Assembly: GCF_001911425.1 (NCBI RefSeq)
Contig: NZ_MPPL01000001.1
Span: forward strand, 3,142,311 to 3,189,252
DNA length: 46,942 nt
Source: Mucilaginibacter polytrichastri
GTDB lineage: Bacteria > Bacteroidota > Bacteroidia > Sphingobacteriales > Sphingobacteriaceae
Direction of reading: 5' to 3'
The notes under the pieces were generated by a model that was not told the DNA's origin, searched no databases, and saw only the letters and a list, made by a program, of their open reading frames with translations. This document shows positions 34,658 through 44,503 of the stretch, in pieces; the first letter of the stretch is position 1; every line of letters begins with the position of its first letter. The position numbers were made by a program, and so were the translations under genes.

Positions 34658-37228
34658 TTATAATCTGAAATTCATAGAAATATAAGGATACCAGCCTTCG
34701 CTAGAGTGGCCTGCCATTAGTTGTATCACGGTTAGGCTGGCAGGTGCAAAAAACAAGCCTCCACCTGTGCCAGTATGCCACACGTTTGAGTGCTCGGCTT
34801 TAACCCAAACACGGCCCGAATCAAAAAATCCGGTTATGCCTAGTTGGCCAGGCAAAATATAACTGGCAACATCTGCTAATTTCCAGCGTGCCTGAAAATT
34901 GTTGTACAACATATCATTACCGGCAAAACGATACTGCAGGTAACCCAGCAAGTTACCCTGCCCGCCTAAAAACATAGACTGGTAAAAGGCAGGGTTACCC
35001 ACACTGATACCACCACCTACACGATCTGAAAGCACAAAATCTCCTTTGCTATCAAGCGGCTGGTAATAAGTAAACTCCGGCTTAATTTGTGCAAATGCTT
35101 TTGAATTGCTGTTTAAACCATTATAGCCCTGTAGCATAACTTCAAAGTAATAACCCTTATAAGGGAGGATATTATTATTTCTTTTGTTGCTGATGAAAAT
35201 TGCTTTTATTCCTAAGTGAGCCCTTGATTTATCGGTAGTAACACTATCATAAGAGGTAATGTGCGGCATTTGTGTAATATAGCGGCCTGCATTATCATCA
35301 TTATCTAAACGGTAAAACTGGAAAGACGGGCCAATACTCAGCGTACTGCCCTTACCTGTATGCCAGCGCAAAGCAGGATCGAACTGGTAAATATTGTAAC
35401 GGGTGCGGTAAAACCGGCGGTAGTCATCAAATTTTAAAAGAGGGGTCTCATTACCCTGGCCAAAAAAGTTTACCGTGTTACCCGGTGCCAGTATATAGGC
35501 ATTTATGGTAAAATCGGCCTTACCTACAGCTTGCATCCACTGCCCCTGGTATTTAAATCGATAGGCTTTTGTGGCAAATGAATGTGTAAGCAACAATTCC
35601 TGCTGGGTAGAGAAGGGTTGTTTGCGGAAACCATCGTAGCCCGTGTATCTAAAACCAAGTCCCAATAAAAAACCTTCATCCTTATTTAATGCAGCAGTTG
35701 CCAGCGGCACCCATACATTATACGGATTGGTTGCTTTGAAAAAGGTGGCATTGCTATCGGTAGAAATGTGATTATTTATCTTATTAACCTTACCCGTAAA
35801 AGTAATACTATCCTGCGAGCCATAAACCGGGATAACCCGTTTAGCATTTTTAACCTCGTAGGTTTTTTGCCCGGTACTATCTATAAAACGCAATTTAATA
35901 GATGATTTGGTATCGATCACTACATGATCGTCACCTCCGGATACATATACCCTGATCTCTTTAGTAATATCGGGGTGATAGGTCATATCCATAAAACTAC
36001 CTTTAACCTCCCCATGCTTATCCAGTTTATTAATTGCTATTCTCATGGCACCATCCGGTGCATCGGTTACGTTAAACAATTCATCTTTATCGGTGGTATG
36101 GATATCAACTACACGATTGATAAAGCGGTAATAAGATGACATGGCTGCCGGCAAATTATTTCTCCGTTTTTTTAATATATTCAATAATTCAGTATGGCGA
36201 AAACGATAGCTTTCTGCGGGCAGGCGTTTAAGCGCGGCTTCCAGTACGTCATCAGTTTCGGCCTTTACAAAATCGTTGGTTACCTTCATCCACTCTTCGT
36301 AAGTAAACTGATTATCAGGAAAACCTTTCATAAAGCGGGTTTTATAAATTCCATATCTTACCCGTCTTATCTCGGGTGTAAAGTCGCCCAAAATAGGATC
36401 TATCCAGGGTAATTCTGCCAGGCTGGGAAACACTCCCTGATTAACATGAAATACCTGGTCGCGGTCGCGCGGTACGGCAGTATACATTTTACTTTTGCCA
36501 TCTTTAGCAGGAGTCCAGCGCCATTGATCTTCGTGGCGATCCCAGTCGCCTATTAACAGGTCGAGTAAACGGGCGCGCAAAAATTCATGAGAATCAAATC
36601 GGTTTTCGTAACTTTTAATCAGCGCATGTTCCATTTCAATGGTATTGTCTGATTTTCCGGTTGGCTCACGCTCTTCCAGCAGGCAAACCATGCCTGTAAA
36701 TATTTTATTATAATTACCCAGGGCTGTATCTGCTGCCATTACGCCAATAACAGGGTTGGCATGCGGCACATTGGCTGCCTCGGCCAGTGGCGGCACAATG
36801 AGGGCCGAGTATGGGTGCTGGCCGCTAAATTCGTCCCCGATCCAGTCAACAGCAAACGTACCTTTCAGGTTATCCGGCAGCAATTTGTCCGGCGCTTTTT
36901 CTACACTGCGGATTACCCATTCCCTGCCACTTTTATCTCTCAGCCGCAATGATTTTGATTGCATGCCCCCGCCTTCGCGAATAGGCACTAAGCCACCATT
37001 AACCTGCGATATTTTAATAAGCGGCAATTTTACCGGCATGGCCCAGTCTTTCCGGAAATTTTCTCCAAATAACCAGCGGTGTACACCACTAACATTATCG
37101 TAAGAGGCATGCACCCTTGCCATAACACTATCAGGGAATATTTGCCAGGCAGACGGGGCAATTTGCTGAGCCTGGCTATAAAACCCCGACACTATAAAAA
37201 ATAAAACTAATAGTAGTTTTTTAAACAT
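34658..37228 (-). CDS. Outer-membrane barrel protein (BamA/Omp85-like) with kinase-like N-terminal domain
   Basis: An 856-residue exported protein (signal peptide ending YSQAQQ). The last 330 or so residues form an outer-membrane barrel of the surface-antigen/Omp85 type (VGGGISVGNPAFYQSMFLGGQGNLLGYLQYRF, final strand YPYISMNFRL). The N-terminal part carries GGGMQSKSLRLRDKSGREWVIRSV, then LLIGDWDRHEDQWRW (Asp230-Arg-His) and PRDRDQVF (Asp255/257). Their order and spacing recall the catalytic DRH and metal-binding Asp motifs of Fam20/HipA-type kinases, but the expected ATP-site Lys is an Arg (WVIRSV). Relatives in Bacteroidota often have a metallophosphatase domain first, which is absent here. 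The barrel is supported; kinase activity is speculative. Confidence 0.75.
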   Translation of the reverse strand: MFKKLLLVLFFIVSGFYSQAQQIAPSAWQIFPDSVMARVHASYDNVSGVHRWLFGENFRKDWAMPVKLPLIKISQVNGGLVPIREGGGMQSKSLRLRDKSGREWVIRSVEKAPDKLLPDNLKGTFAVDWIGDEFSGQHPYSALIVPPLAEAANVPHANPVIGVMAADTALGNYNKIFTGMVCLLEEREPTGKSDNTIEMEHALIKSYENRFDSHEFLRARLLDLLIGDWDRHEDQWRWTPAKDGKSKMYTAVPRDRDQVFHVNQGVFPSLAELPWIDPILGDFTPEIRRVRYGIYKTRFMKGFPDNQFTYEEWMKVTNDFVKAETDDVLEAALKRLPAESYRFRHTELLNILKKRRNNLPAAMSSYYRFINRVVDIHTTDKDELFNVTDAPDGAMRIAINKLDKHGEVKGSFMDMTYHPDITKEIRVYVSGGDDHVVIDTKSSIKLRFIDSTGQKTYEVKNAKRVIPVYGSQDSITFTGKVNKINNHISTDSNATFFKATNPYNVWVPLATAALNKDEGFLLGLGFRYTGYDGFRKQPFSTQQELLLTHSFATKAYRFKYQGQWMQAVGKADFTINAYILAPGNTVNFFGQGNETPLLKFDDYRRFYRTRYNIYQFDPALRWHTGKGSTLSIGPSFQFYRLDNDDNAGRYITQMPHITSYDSVTTDKSRAHLGIKAIFISNKRNNNILPYKGYYFEVMLQGYNGLNSNSKAFAQIKPEFTYYQPLDSKGDFVLSDRVGGGISVGNPAFYQSMFLGGQGNLLGYLQYRFAGNDMLYNNFQARWKLADVASYILPGQLGITGFFDSGRVWVKAEHSNVWHTGTGGGLFFAPASLTVIQLMAGHSSEGWYPYISMNFRL

Positions 37229-37771
37229 GTTATTAAATTAAGTAGACTCTTATTATTAGTATTGCTTATCGCACTAAACAGATACGGGTGTTGTACAGCA
37301 TTTGAAATGCTACACTATTGTTAAAGCGAATGGCTTATTACAACAAGCAGCACATCAACTACACAATTATTAATTACCAAAATAGTATGCAGGAAAACAT
37401 ATTAATTACCTGATGATGTATTGCTGTATGACACCAAATGTTGTTTTTTTGCCGGAAGCGGATTTCAATTAATTCATTCGGCAATAAAAATCGACAGTAA
37501 GATACCACAATGAATATTATAACGAAAGCTGTACACGCTTTTGCCTCAATAAATGATGCTAAACATACAGAACTTCATTAAAATTTGTAGTTTTTAGTTT
37601 TGATGATGGTCACCTGCCGGTAGTATGCATCATGATATTAATAGTAGGTATTACTACTATCGTTACAGGAAAACAGTGCAGAGTACAATTGACTTTAAAA
37701 CAAATTTATGAAAATAGGCCCAGTAAACTTACTTTTAGCATATACAAGTATATAGCTTATAATCCCTGCTA
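37229..37771. promoter_or_regulatory. Divergent promoter region, about 540 bp
   Basis: Lies between the barrel protein (minus) and the antiporter (plus), so it must hold both promoters. No RNA gene or convincing small gene was seen; a 23-codon plus-strand frame at 37510-37581 has nothing to support it. Confidence 0.4.
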
Positions 37772-39016
37772 ATGGAAAACTACAGCATTGTTATCTTTAT
37801 CATGGCCATTATGATCGGCCTTTCGGCAGTTGCCGATAAAATAAAGCTGCCCTATCCTGTTTTACTGATTATTGCAGGTATTGGCTTAGGTTTTCTACCC
37901 AATTTGCCGGATATTGAATTAAATCCAGAGATCGTTTTCCTAATCTTTCTGCCTCCGCTTTTATATGATGCTGCCTTTAATATATCCTACCAGGAATTTA
38001 AAACGAACATCAACACCATTATTACGCTGGCCGTTACACTTGTTTTTGTCACCACAACGGGCATAGCCGTTGTAGCACACTACCTAATACCCGGCATGAC
38101 CTGGCCGCTATCCTTTGTGCTTGGCGCCATACTCTCTGCAACAGACGCAGTAGCCGCCATGAGTATAACAAAAGGCTTAGGTATATCGCACAAAACCAGC
38201 ACCATATTGGAGGGCGAAAGTTTAATTAACGATGCTTCGGCACTGGTAAGCTATCAGTTTGCGGTAGCAGCCGTTACCGGCACCGCCTTTGTACTTTGGA
38301 AAGCTACTTTACAATTTGCCATATTGATGGGCGGAGGTTTTGTGGTTGGATCTATAATAGGGCAAATATTAGCTTTTGTTATCAAAAGGATTCATCAAAA
38401 CAGGCTGGCAACTATAAGCTTTATGCTGCTCACCCCTTTTGTAACCTACCTTGTTGCCGAAGAAATACATGTTTCGGGCGTTATTGCGGTGGTAATACTG
38501 GGCTTAAGTATAGCCCATTTTAGCCGCACGGTTTTTCCGGAGGATTTAAAACAGCAATCAAAATCAATATGGGATATTATTATTTTCTTACTTAACGGCC
38601 TTATTTTTATTCTTATTGGCCTGCAGTTACCGCAAGTAATTAAGGGTATTACCCAAGCCCAGCTTTTACCTTATATAGGCTATGGTTTCATTATTACTGT
38701 TGTAGCCCTGGTATTACGGATGGGCAGGGTATTTTTACAGCAACTTAATTTACAACAAGCGTTTAAAAAAGGGAAAGGTAGAATAACAGAAAATGCGCTG
38801 CTTGATTTCAAAAACAGCCTCATTATCAGTTGGTCTGGCATGCGGGGTATCGTATCGCTGGCTATTGCTATTGGCTTACCCATTACCCTAAGCAGCGGAA
38901 GCCCTTTTCCGCAACGAAGCGCCATTATTTTAATTTCGGTTATAGTGGTATTATTTACTTTAATTGGGCAGGGATTAAGCCTTCCCTGGCTGGTAAGGCG
39001 CTTAAAGGGCAAATAA
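37772..39016 (+). CDS. CPA1-family sodium (cation)/proton antiporter
   Basis: A 414-residue inner-membrane protein with about 12 helices. CPA1/NhaP-NHE landmarks are FLPPLLYDAAFNISYQEF, SATDAVAAMSITKGLG (ion-binding Asp), GESLINDASALVSYQFA (the ND pair of CPA1) and ISWSGMRGIVSLAIAIGLP with the Arg near the last helices. The protein stops right after the last membrane helix (LVRRLKGK), so it lacks the long regulatory tail of many bacterial NhaP proteins. It stands alone on the plus strand, and its stop is 8 bp from the convergent muramidase stop with no terminator between. Confidence 0.92.
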   Translation: MENYSIVIFIMAIMIGLSAVADKIKLPYPVLLIIAGIGLGFLPNLPDIELNPEIVFLIFLPPLLYDAAFNISYQEFKTNINTIITLAVTLVFVTTTGIAVVAHYLIPGMTWPLSFVLGAILSATDAVAAMSITKGLGISHKTSTILEGESLINDASALVSYQFAVAAVTGTAFVLWKATLQFAILMGGGFVVGSIIGQILAFVIKRIHQNRLATISFMLLTPFVTYLVAEEIHVSGVIAVVILGLSIAHFSRTVFPEDLKQQSKSIWDIIIFLLNGLIFILIGLQLPQVIKGITQAQLLPYIGYGFIITVVALVLRMGRVFLQQLNLQQAFKKGKGRITENALLDFKNSLIISWSGMRGIVSLAIAIGLPITLSSGSPFPQRSAIILISVIVVLFTLIGQGLSLPWLVRRLKGK

Positions 39017-39024
39017 CTTGTAGC

Positions 39025-39585
39025 CTAGGTTTGATAGGGTGTTATACGACTAAACCATGAGCTGGCAAACCGCTGCTGCGAGGGATTATGCTGAATAATT
39101 GCCTCGTACTTTGCCCTGCGCAACTGGCAAATAGCATTATATAAATCTTCCGGATCTGCGGCATTTGCTGCGGCAATACTTAAGGGGCCAATTTGCCCGT
39201 CAACTAATAATTTACCCGGCGATAACATGTTTACGCCTTCCTGCAAAAACAAAGAAGCAACCCCTGTACCCATATTTACGGCAGTATCAAAAAGCTGGTT
39301 AGCAATCTGCTGATCGTCAATATAATCTAACGATTCTGTATTCCAAAAATTGGTTTTATAAAAGGTTTGTACCTGTGTTTGCAATTGTGCATTACCGTGC
39401 AATGCCTGGTTTATACTTGGCGGATGCGCAGCAATAGTGCCATCTACAATTGCCCAACCCGGCCAATTAGGCCAATATTTTTTGACAATGCCTTTGTACG
39501 TTTCGCCACTATGATCATTAGGGTTATTTGCATATCCGCCTTCATTACCCATAGTAACCAAGAACGCCGGATTAAATTGAGCCAT
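39025..39585 (-). CDS. GH108 muramidase (phage-endolysin / TtsA type), orphan
   Basis: A 186-residue protein with the GH108 N-acetylmuramidase signature: catalytic Glu15 in NEGGYANNPNDHSGETYKG, then YWPNWPGWAIVD. A C-terminal peptidoglycan-binding region (LLVDGQIGPLSIAAANAAD) follows. Such proteins are phage endolysins or the muramidases used by protein-release systems such as TtsA and Cap-type secretion. There is no signal peptide, holin or any phage gene nearby. It may be a domesticated endolysin or part of a release system elsewhere. Family assignment is strong; the role is open. Confidence 0.85.
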   Translation of the reverse strand: MAQFNPAFLVTMGNEGGYANNPNDHSGETYKGIVKKYWPNWPGWAIVDGTIAAHPPSINQALHGNAQLQTQVQTFYKTNFWNTESLDYIDDQQIANQLFDTAVNMGTGVASLFLQEGVNMLSPGKLLVDGQIGPLSIAAANAADPEDLYNAICQLRRAKYEAIIQHNPSQQRFASSWFSRITPYQT

Positions 39586-39659
39586 ACTGCTAAGAATTAA
39601 GTTGATAATTAGGGCTTTATAAACTTAACGCAATTTATTAAATAAATCAACAGTAAACG

Positions 39660-39687
39660 ACAAAGGCTGCAGAAGCGCAGCCTTTGT
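39660..39687 (-). terminator. Terminator of the two-component operon
   Basis: Perfect 11-bp stem ACAAAGGCTGC (39660-39670) with its complement at 39677-39687 and a 6-base loop. It lies downstream of the response regulator on the minus strand; the U-rich stretch after it is broken (CGTTTA). Confidence 0.7.
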
Positions 39688-39867
39688 ACTATAACAACAT
39701 GCACTGCCTCTCACCGCAGCCCATGTTTATCTTCAATAATTAGAATATTCTAATTGTATATTAATTTTACAACGCGATGCAAACGGCGAAACCCATCTGA
39801 TGCAGTATCAAATATATAGGATTTTCTTTATTATAAATTGTCGGGGTAACACTTAGTTGTATGGTAT

Positions 39868-40269
39868 TTATGAGAGGCTTACCTGCTCCAGCATATTAGC
39901 AAGATCCTGGCGGGAAATGGGCTTAATATAGAAACTGGATATTGCTTTATAAGTGGCTGCTTTAGCATGGTCGGCAACATCAATAGATGAGCTTACAATG
40001 TAAACAGTTATCTTTTTATTCACCTTAAACTTAACAAACTCATCTAAAAACTGCCAGCCGTCCATTATCGGCATATTTAAATCAAGCAGTATCACGTCCG
40101 GTAATACTTCCGGCGATTCTAAAATGGGCTTTAGGTACTTAATAGCTTCGAGGCCATTATGAAATACCAGTAAGTTCTCACAAAAATCAACCACCTTCAT
40201 TTGTTTTGATAAAACATAGGTGAATATTTTATCGTCGTCTATAATACACGCAATGTCGAGTTTTTTCAT
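39868..40269 (-). CDS. Single-domain response regulator
   Basis: A 133-residue stand-alone receiver (CheY-like) domain. The acidic pocket is DDD at residues 11-13, the phosphoacceptor Asp63 in ILLDLNMP, the switch Ser in IVSSS and the conserved Lys in FYIKPIS. There is no output domain, so it must act by protein binding or in a phosphorelay. It starts 11 bp after the histidine kinase stop, so the kinase at 40281 is its probable partner. Confidence 0.95.
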   Translation of the reverse strand: MKKLDIACIIDDDKIFTYVLSKQMKVVDFCENLLVFHNGLEAIKYLKPILESPEVLPDVILLDLNMPIMDGWQFLDEFVKFKVNKKITVYIVSSSIDVADHAKAATYKAISSFYIKPISRQDLANMLEQVSLS

Positions 40270-40280
40270 TCTTATTCGTA

Positions 40281-42122
40281 TCAGCTAAATTCTATTCTAA
40301 ATGTTGTTCCTTGCCCTAAAACACTCGAGGCTTCAATTTTACCGCCCATTGCATCAACTTGGTTTTTAACCAAAAACAAGCCTATGCCGCGTGCATCATT
40401 ATTATCATGAAAAGTTTTGTACATGCCAAACAACTTATGGCCATGCAGCTTAAGATCAATCCCTATACCATTATCTGTAATTTCCAATACGACAATATTT
40501 CCTTCTTTATAAGCTTTGATATGGATATGCAGCTGGCGATCGGTATCACGATATTTAACACAGTTGGTTACCAGATTCAGCAAAATGCTTTCCAGATAAG
40601 CAGGATCATACTGAATATTAATATCAGGATCTACCTCCACTATTTTAATGGCATTTACCTGGCGTAGTGATTGCGACAACACCTCCAGCATACGGTAAAC
40701 CTCCTTATGGAGGTTTAAGATTTTTTTGCTGTATTCGCCCTTACTATGCACATCAACCACTTCATTTAAATGGGAAAGCGTTTGCTGCAGGTTCGATGTG
40801 TTGATCACCAGCATCTGCATCATTTTTTGCTTCTCATCTTCTTCCGTTTCGTGGTTTATCATATCCAGCAGCATTTGGATATTGCCCGTGTGCGAACGAA
40901 GATTGTGTGAAACGATATGCGCAAAGTTTAGCAGCCGGCCATTTTGCCCGCTAATAACTTCCATTGCTTTTTTACGTTCCTGCTCCATTGTTTTACGCTG
41001 ATGAATATCGGCATAGGTACCCAGCATCAATATTGGGTTGTTGTTATCATCCCACTTAATTACTTTACCCCTAATTTCTACCCAAAGCCAGCTCCCGTTT
41101 TTATGCATCATCCGGCATTCGCAGGCATAAAACTTCTCCTGCTTTTTGAAACATTTTTCCAATTCGGCAAAATTAATTTCCCGGTCATCCGGATGGATAA
41201 AATTGTGCCATGTATTCATCATGTTGGCTACAATTTCATTGGGGTGATACCCAAATATCGCTGCCGATCTTTTATTATGGATGGTTTCATCCGTCTGCAC
41301 ATTCCACTCCCAGGTACCAACCTGGGTGCTTTTTATAATATTATCCAGCCGCTGCCTCTCTTGGAGTAAAATCTCAGTAGATCGCTTACGCTCTGTAATA
41401 TCCTTGATCTGCGAAATAAAATACAACGGTAAACCATCGGTATCGCGCACCAGGGTAACACTCAAGTAAATCCAAATCTGATGGCCATCTTTATGGAAGT
41501 ACCGTTTTTCCATATTGTAAGAAGGTATCTCTTTGTTTAACAAGCGGTGCATGTAACTCAGGTCGATATCCAAATCATCCGGGTGCGTAAACTCCTGAAA
41601 TGTATGCTTCAAAAATTCATCTTCGTCATAGCCCAGTAAACTACAAAGGCTGTTATTTACTTTAATCCAATGGCCCTCTGTTGATACAATAGCCATACCA
41701 ATAGGTGCGTGATCAAAAGCCTGATGAAATTTTTCTTCTCGCTCTTCGAGCGCGCGTATCATACTAACCTGAGAGGTTATGTCTTCTAACGTGCCATATA
41801 TTTCGGTACACTGGTCGTCTTCAAATGTGGTATTAACGCGCATTCGTACCCATTTAAAAGTCCCCTTTACAGTCAGCATCTTAAATTCACCTACTTGGGG
41901 TTGCCCTGTACTTATGGCATATTCTATCATTTCGCAGGCAGCTTCCTTGTCTAAATAAGACTCGCTGGCATCATTTAACGTAAGGTAATCTTCGGGGCCA
42001 ACCTCATAAATATCCCTTATGTACTCGTTCCAGTAAATTTCGCCCGTTATCAGATTTCTTTGCCAAATACCCAGCTGAGCCAAAGGTGTAACCTTTTCAT
42101 ACAGTTCCAGTTTCTTATGCAT
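40281..42122 (-). CDS. Soluble PAS-PAS-PAS histidine kinase
   Basis: A 613-residue kinase without membrane segments. Three PAS/PAC modules are visible: residues about 10-120 (GIWQRNLITGEIYWNE, ending GTLEDITSQ), 128-247 (AFDHAPIGMAIVS, ending QIKDITERK) and 260-378 (STQVGTWEWNVQ, ending TYADIHQRK). The HisKA helix has the phosphoacceptor His406 in IVSHNLRSH, followed by a HATPase domain with N box LLNLVTNCVKYRD, G1 DNGIGID, G2 ARGIGLFLVKNQV and GQGTTF. It signals to the single-domain regulator downstream. A cytoplasmic signal (redox, light or small molecule) is likely, but no cofactor ligand is evident. Confidence 0.93.
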   Translation of the reverse strand: MHKKLELYEKVTPLAQLGIWQRNLITGEIYWNEYIRDIYEVGPEDYLTLNDASESYLDKEAACEMIEYAISTGQPQVGEFKMLTVKGTFKWVRMRVNTTFEDDQCTEIYGTLEDITSQVSMIRALEEREEKFHQAFDHAPIGMAIVSTEGHWIKVNNSLCSLLGYDEDEFLKHTFQEFTHPDDLDIDLSYMHRLLNKEIPSYNMEKRYFHKDGHQIWIYLSVTLVRDTDGLPLYFISQIKDITERKRSTEILLQERQRLDNIIKSTQVGTWEWNVQTDETIHNKRSAAIFGYHPNEIVANMMNTWHNFIHPDDREINFAELEKCFKKQEKFYACECRMMHKNGSWLWVEIRGKVIKWDDNNNPILMLGTYADIHQRKTMEQERKKAMEVISGQNGRLLNFAHIVSHNLRSHTGNIQMLLDMINHETEEDEKQKMMQMLVINTSNLQQTLSHLNEVVDVHSKGEYSKKILNLHKEVYRMLEVLSQSLRQVNAIKIVEVDPDINIQYDPAYLESILLNLVTNCVKYRDTDRQLHIHIKAYKEGNIVVLEITDNGIGIDLKLHGHKLFGMYKTFHDNNDARGIGLFLVKNQVDAMGGKIEASSVLGQGTTFRIEFS

Positions 42123-42229
42123 CGCAGAATTTAAATGTATCAGCTACAGATATTAAGAACTATTATAAGCATAATTTAAAGTATAACTGCCATACTTATC
42201 ATTAATTTGTTGATTTACTTAAGTAACAA

Positions 42230-42250
42230 ACCTGTTTGTTATAAACAGGT
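42230..42250 (-). terminator. Weak hairpin after topB
   Basis: 8-bp stem ACCTGTTT (42230-42237) with complement at 42243-42250 and a 5-base loop, between topB and the kinase gene. Minus-strand downstream bases are TTGTTACTT, so it may be a weak terminator. Confidence 0.4.
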
Positions 42251-42316
42251 GTAGTATATTAATACACTTTTTTATTGTTATTTTAAAACGCCAAACATTA
42301 CAATTTTGATTACCAA

Positions 42317-44161
42317 TTACTTAACAGTTAATACTTTGGGAGTTGTTGATAAACCTTTGCCCGATATTAACAATTCAGTGGTGATAGCGCGGGTATAGGT
42401 TTTTATCTCTTCCTGAAAATCAACCACAGATGCACCAGACCGGATCTCTTCCAATCGCTTTTCCCAGGAGCCGGTGAGTTCGGCCTGGGCTATTTTTTGA
42501 TCTTTAACCACAGTGTAAACCGCCAAACCCATTTTAGTGGGCAGCAGGTTCTTTTTTTCACGCATCACATAATCGCGCTTAATCAGCGTTTCAATTATAG
42601 ACGCACGGGTTGCCGGGGTACCCAGTCCGCTATCTTTCATAGCGTAGCGGAGTTCTTCGTCGTCAATTTCCTTACCTGCGGTTTCGAGTGCTTTTAATAA
42701 GCTGGCTTCGTTGTAAAGCGGCTTAGGTTTGGTTTGTTTTTCTAGTATAGCTTTGTTAGGCACCGGCAGGTTTTCACCCTGTACAACTTTAGGCAGGGAA
42801 GCGTTTTCTTCGTCCTTCTTTTCCTCATCGGGCTCATTAAAAACTGCCCGCCAGCCTGCCGAGCTAATCACGGTACCACTGGCTATAAATTTACTGCCCG
42901 ATTGAACTGTAATTTTAGTGATCTCCTTAATACAATCGTGGTGAAAGGCTTCGAGCATACGACCAACCACCATATCGTAAATAGCCTGCTTATCGTCCGA
43001 TAGTTGGTAAGGCACTTCACCGGTAGGCAAAACAGCGTGGTGATCTGTTACTTTTTTTGCGTTAACGCTACGCTTGTTTAACTTGTTTTCGGCCAAAAAG
43101 CTGGCTTGTTTGCCAAACTGCGCATGGTCTTTATATTTATCTATCAATGCCGGCACGGTGGCAAAAACATCGTCGCCAATGTAGCGGCTCCCGGTACGCG
43201 GATAGGTTACCAGTTTGTTTTCGTACAGGTTTTGCAGTAGTGAAAGTGTTTGATCTGCCGTAAAACCTTTGCGTTTGTTGGCCTCCTGCTGCAAACTACT
43301 CAGATCATGTAATAATGGAGGCGGCTCCTTGCGGGGTTTGGCTTCCACACTGAGAATATGGCCTCCGTTTGGAAAACCGGCGGCAACATCCTGTACCTGA
43401 TCTAATATTACCTGTGCGTCTTCTTTAGTCTTAAAATTCTCTGGCGCTATAGCACGAAACATTTGCCCGTCCTTATCAACCTGTATGGCCACCTGATAAT
43501 AAATCTGCGGAACGAAATTTTTATTCTCCAAATATCGCGAACAGATCATGGCCAACGTCGGTGTTTGTACACGGCCTAATGAAAGCACCGACCTTGTACC
43601 GGCCGAAAGACTTAATGCCTGTGTGGCATTCATCCCCACCAACCAGTCTGACTGTGAACGGCAATGGGCCGAATTAAATAGCGTATCGTAATCGGTACCC
43701 GGCTTTAAATTGCGGAAACCTTCTTTAATGGCGGCATCTGTTTGTGACGAGATCCAAAGCCTTTTAAATGGCTTTTTACATTTAAGATAGTAGTAGATAT
43801 AGCGAAAAATCAATTCTCCTTCGCGCCCGGCATCCGTTGCTACGATAATTTCGGTAGCTTCGTCAAACAGGCCTTTAATAATATCGAGTTGTTTGCGGAC
43901 TGATGGGTCTTCGATCATGCCATCCTTACTTTTTACCTTGCGGATAGAAAGTTTGAATTTAGCGGGCAGCATGGGTAGGTTTTGTACACTCCAGCCATAA
44001 AAGCCATACTCCTGCGGCGGGGCCAGTTGCAGTAAATGGCCAAAAGCCCAGGTAAACGTATAGCCTTTGCCTTCAATGTAACCGTCGCGCTTTTGGTTAG
44101 CGCCAAATACTTTGGCAATTTCGCGTGCTACCGACGGTTTTTCGGCGATAATTACTTTCAT
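42317..44161 (-). CDS. topB: DNA topoisomerase III
   Basis: Type IA topoisomerase of 614 residues. The TOPRIM domain starts MKVIIAEKPSVARE (Glu7) and has ATDAGREGELIFRY at 108-121, with the metal-binding acidic residues. The active-site Tyr320 lies in LVTYPRTGSRYI, followed by DHHAVLPTG. The protein ends after the core (KVLTVK) with no C-terminal zinc fingers, as in many Bacteroidota TopB proteins. It is 17 bp after a small gene in the same direction and is likely co-transcribed with it. TopB resolves recombination and replication intermediates. Confidence 0.96.
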   Translation of the reverse strand: MKVIIAEKPSVAREIAKVFGANQKRDGYIEGKGYTFTWAFGHLLQLAPPQEYGFYGWSVQNLPMLPAKFKLSIRKVKSKDGMIEDPSVRKQLDIIKGLFDEATEIIVATDAGREGELIFRYIYYYLKCKKPFKRLWISSQTDAAIKEGFRNLKPGTDYDTLFNSAHCRSQSDWLVGMNATQALSLSAGTRSVLSLGRVQTPTLAMICSRYLENKNFVPQIYYQVAIQVDKDGQMFRAIAPENFKTKEDAQVILDQVQDVAAGFPNGGHILSVEAKPRKEPPPLLHDLSSLQQEANKRKGFTADQTLSLLQNLYENKLVTYPRTGSRYIGDDVFATVPALIDKYKDHAQFGKQASFLAENKLNKRSVNAKKVTDHHAVLPTGEVPYQLSDDKQAIYDMVVGRMLEAFHHDCIKEITKITVQSGSKFIASGTVISSAGWRAVFNEPDEEKKDEENASLPKVVQGENLPVPNKAILEKQTKPKPLYNEASLLKALETAGKEIDDEELRYAMKDSGLGTPATRASIIETLIKRDYVMREKKNLLPTKMGLAVYTVVKDQKIAQAELTGSWEKRLEEIRSGASVVDFQEEIKTYTRAITTELLISGKGLSTTPKVLTVK

Positions 44162-44178
44162 AGACCGCGGTTAGGTGA

Positions 44179-44409
44179 TCAAATACGGTAACGTAAGCGG
44201 ATAGATCTGCCAATGGCATCGGCCAGCCCGTTAAGTGCCGGGTCTTGATTTTCTTTAAAAAGCCAAACCTTTTCGTCCCATACCAGTGTCCGGTTTTCGT
44301 CCAAAACTTCTACCTCTAACTCGGTAGTTCCAATAGCCGGAGGATTGGGTGATAATAACTTGATCGTGTAATCCTGTTGTTCAAAAGTGATGCGCAGCGC
44401 CTGTCCCAT
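44179..44409 (-). CDS. Small hypothetical protein upstream of topB
   Basis: A 76-residue protein of no recognised family. It is predicted to be mostly beta strands with a C-terminal amphipathic helix (LADAIGRSIRLRYRI) and no signal peptide. It starts MGQALRITFEQQDYTIKLL. The spacing (17 bp) and direction suggest co-transcription with topB. Codon use looks normal. Confidence 0.65.
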   Translation of the reverse strand: MGQALRITFEQQDYTIKLLSPNPPAIGTTELEVEVLDENRTLVWDEKVWLFKENQDPALNGLADAIGRSIRLRYRI

Positions 44410-44503
44410 AAATCAGGCTGAAATTACGGAAACCCATCGGCATTACAACCGTTGTGGAAAAATCTTTGCTAATTTATTTAGATATTTAACCCGAACAGAA
44501 AAT

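Noticed and set aside
37510..37581. A 23-codon frame in the gap between barrel gene and antiporter
   Set aside because: No ribosome site, homology or neighbour supports it.
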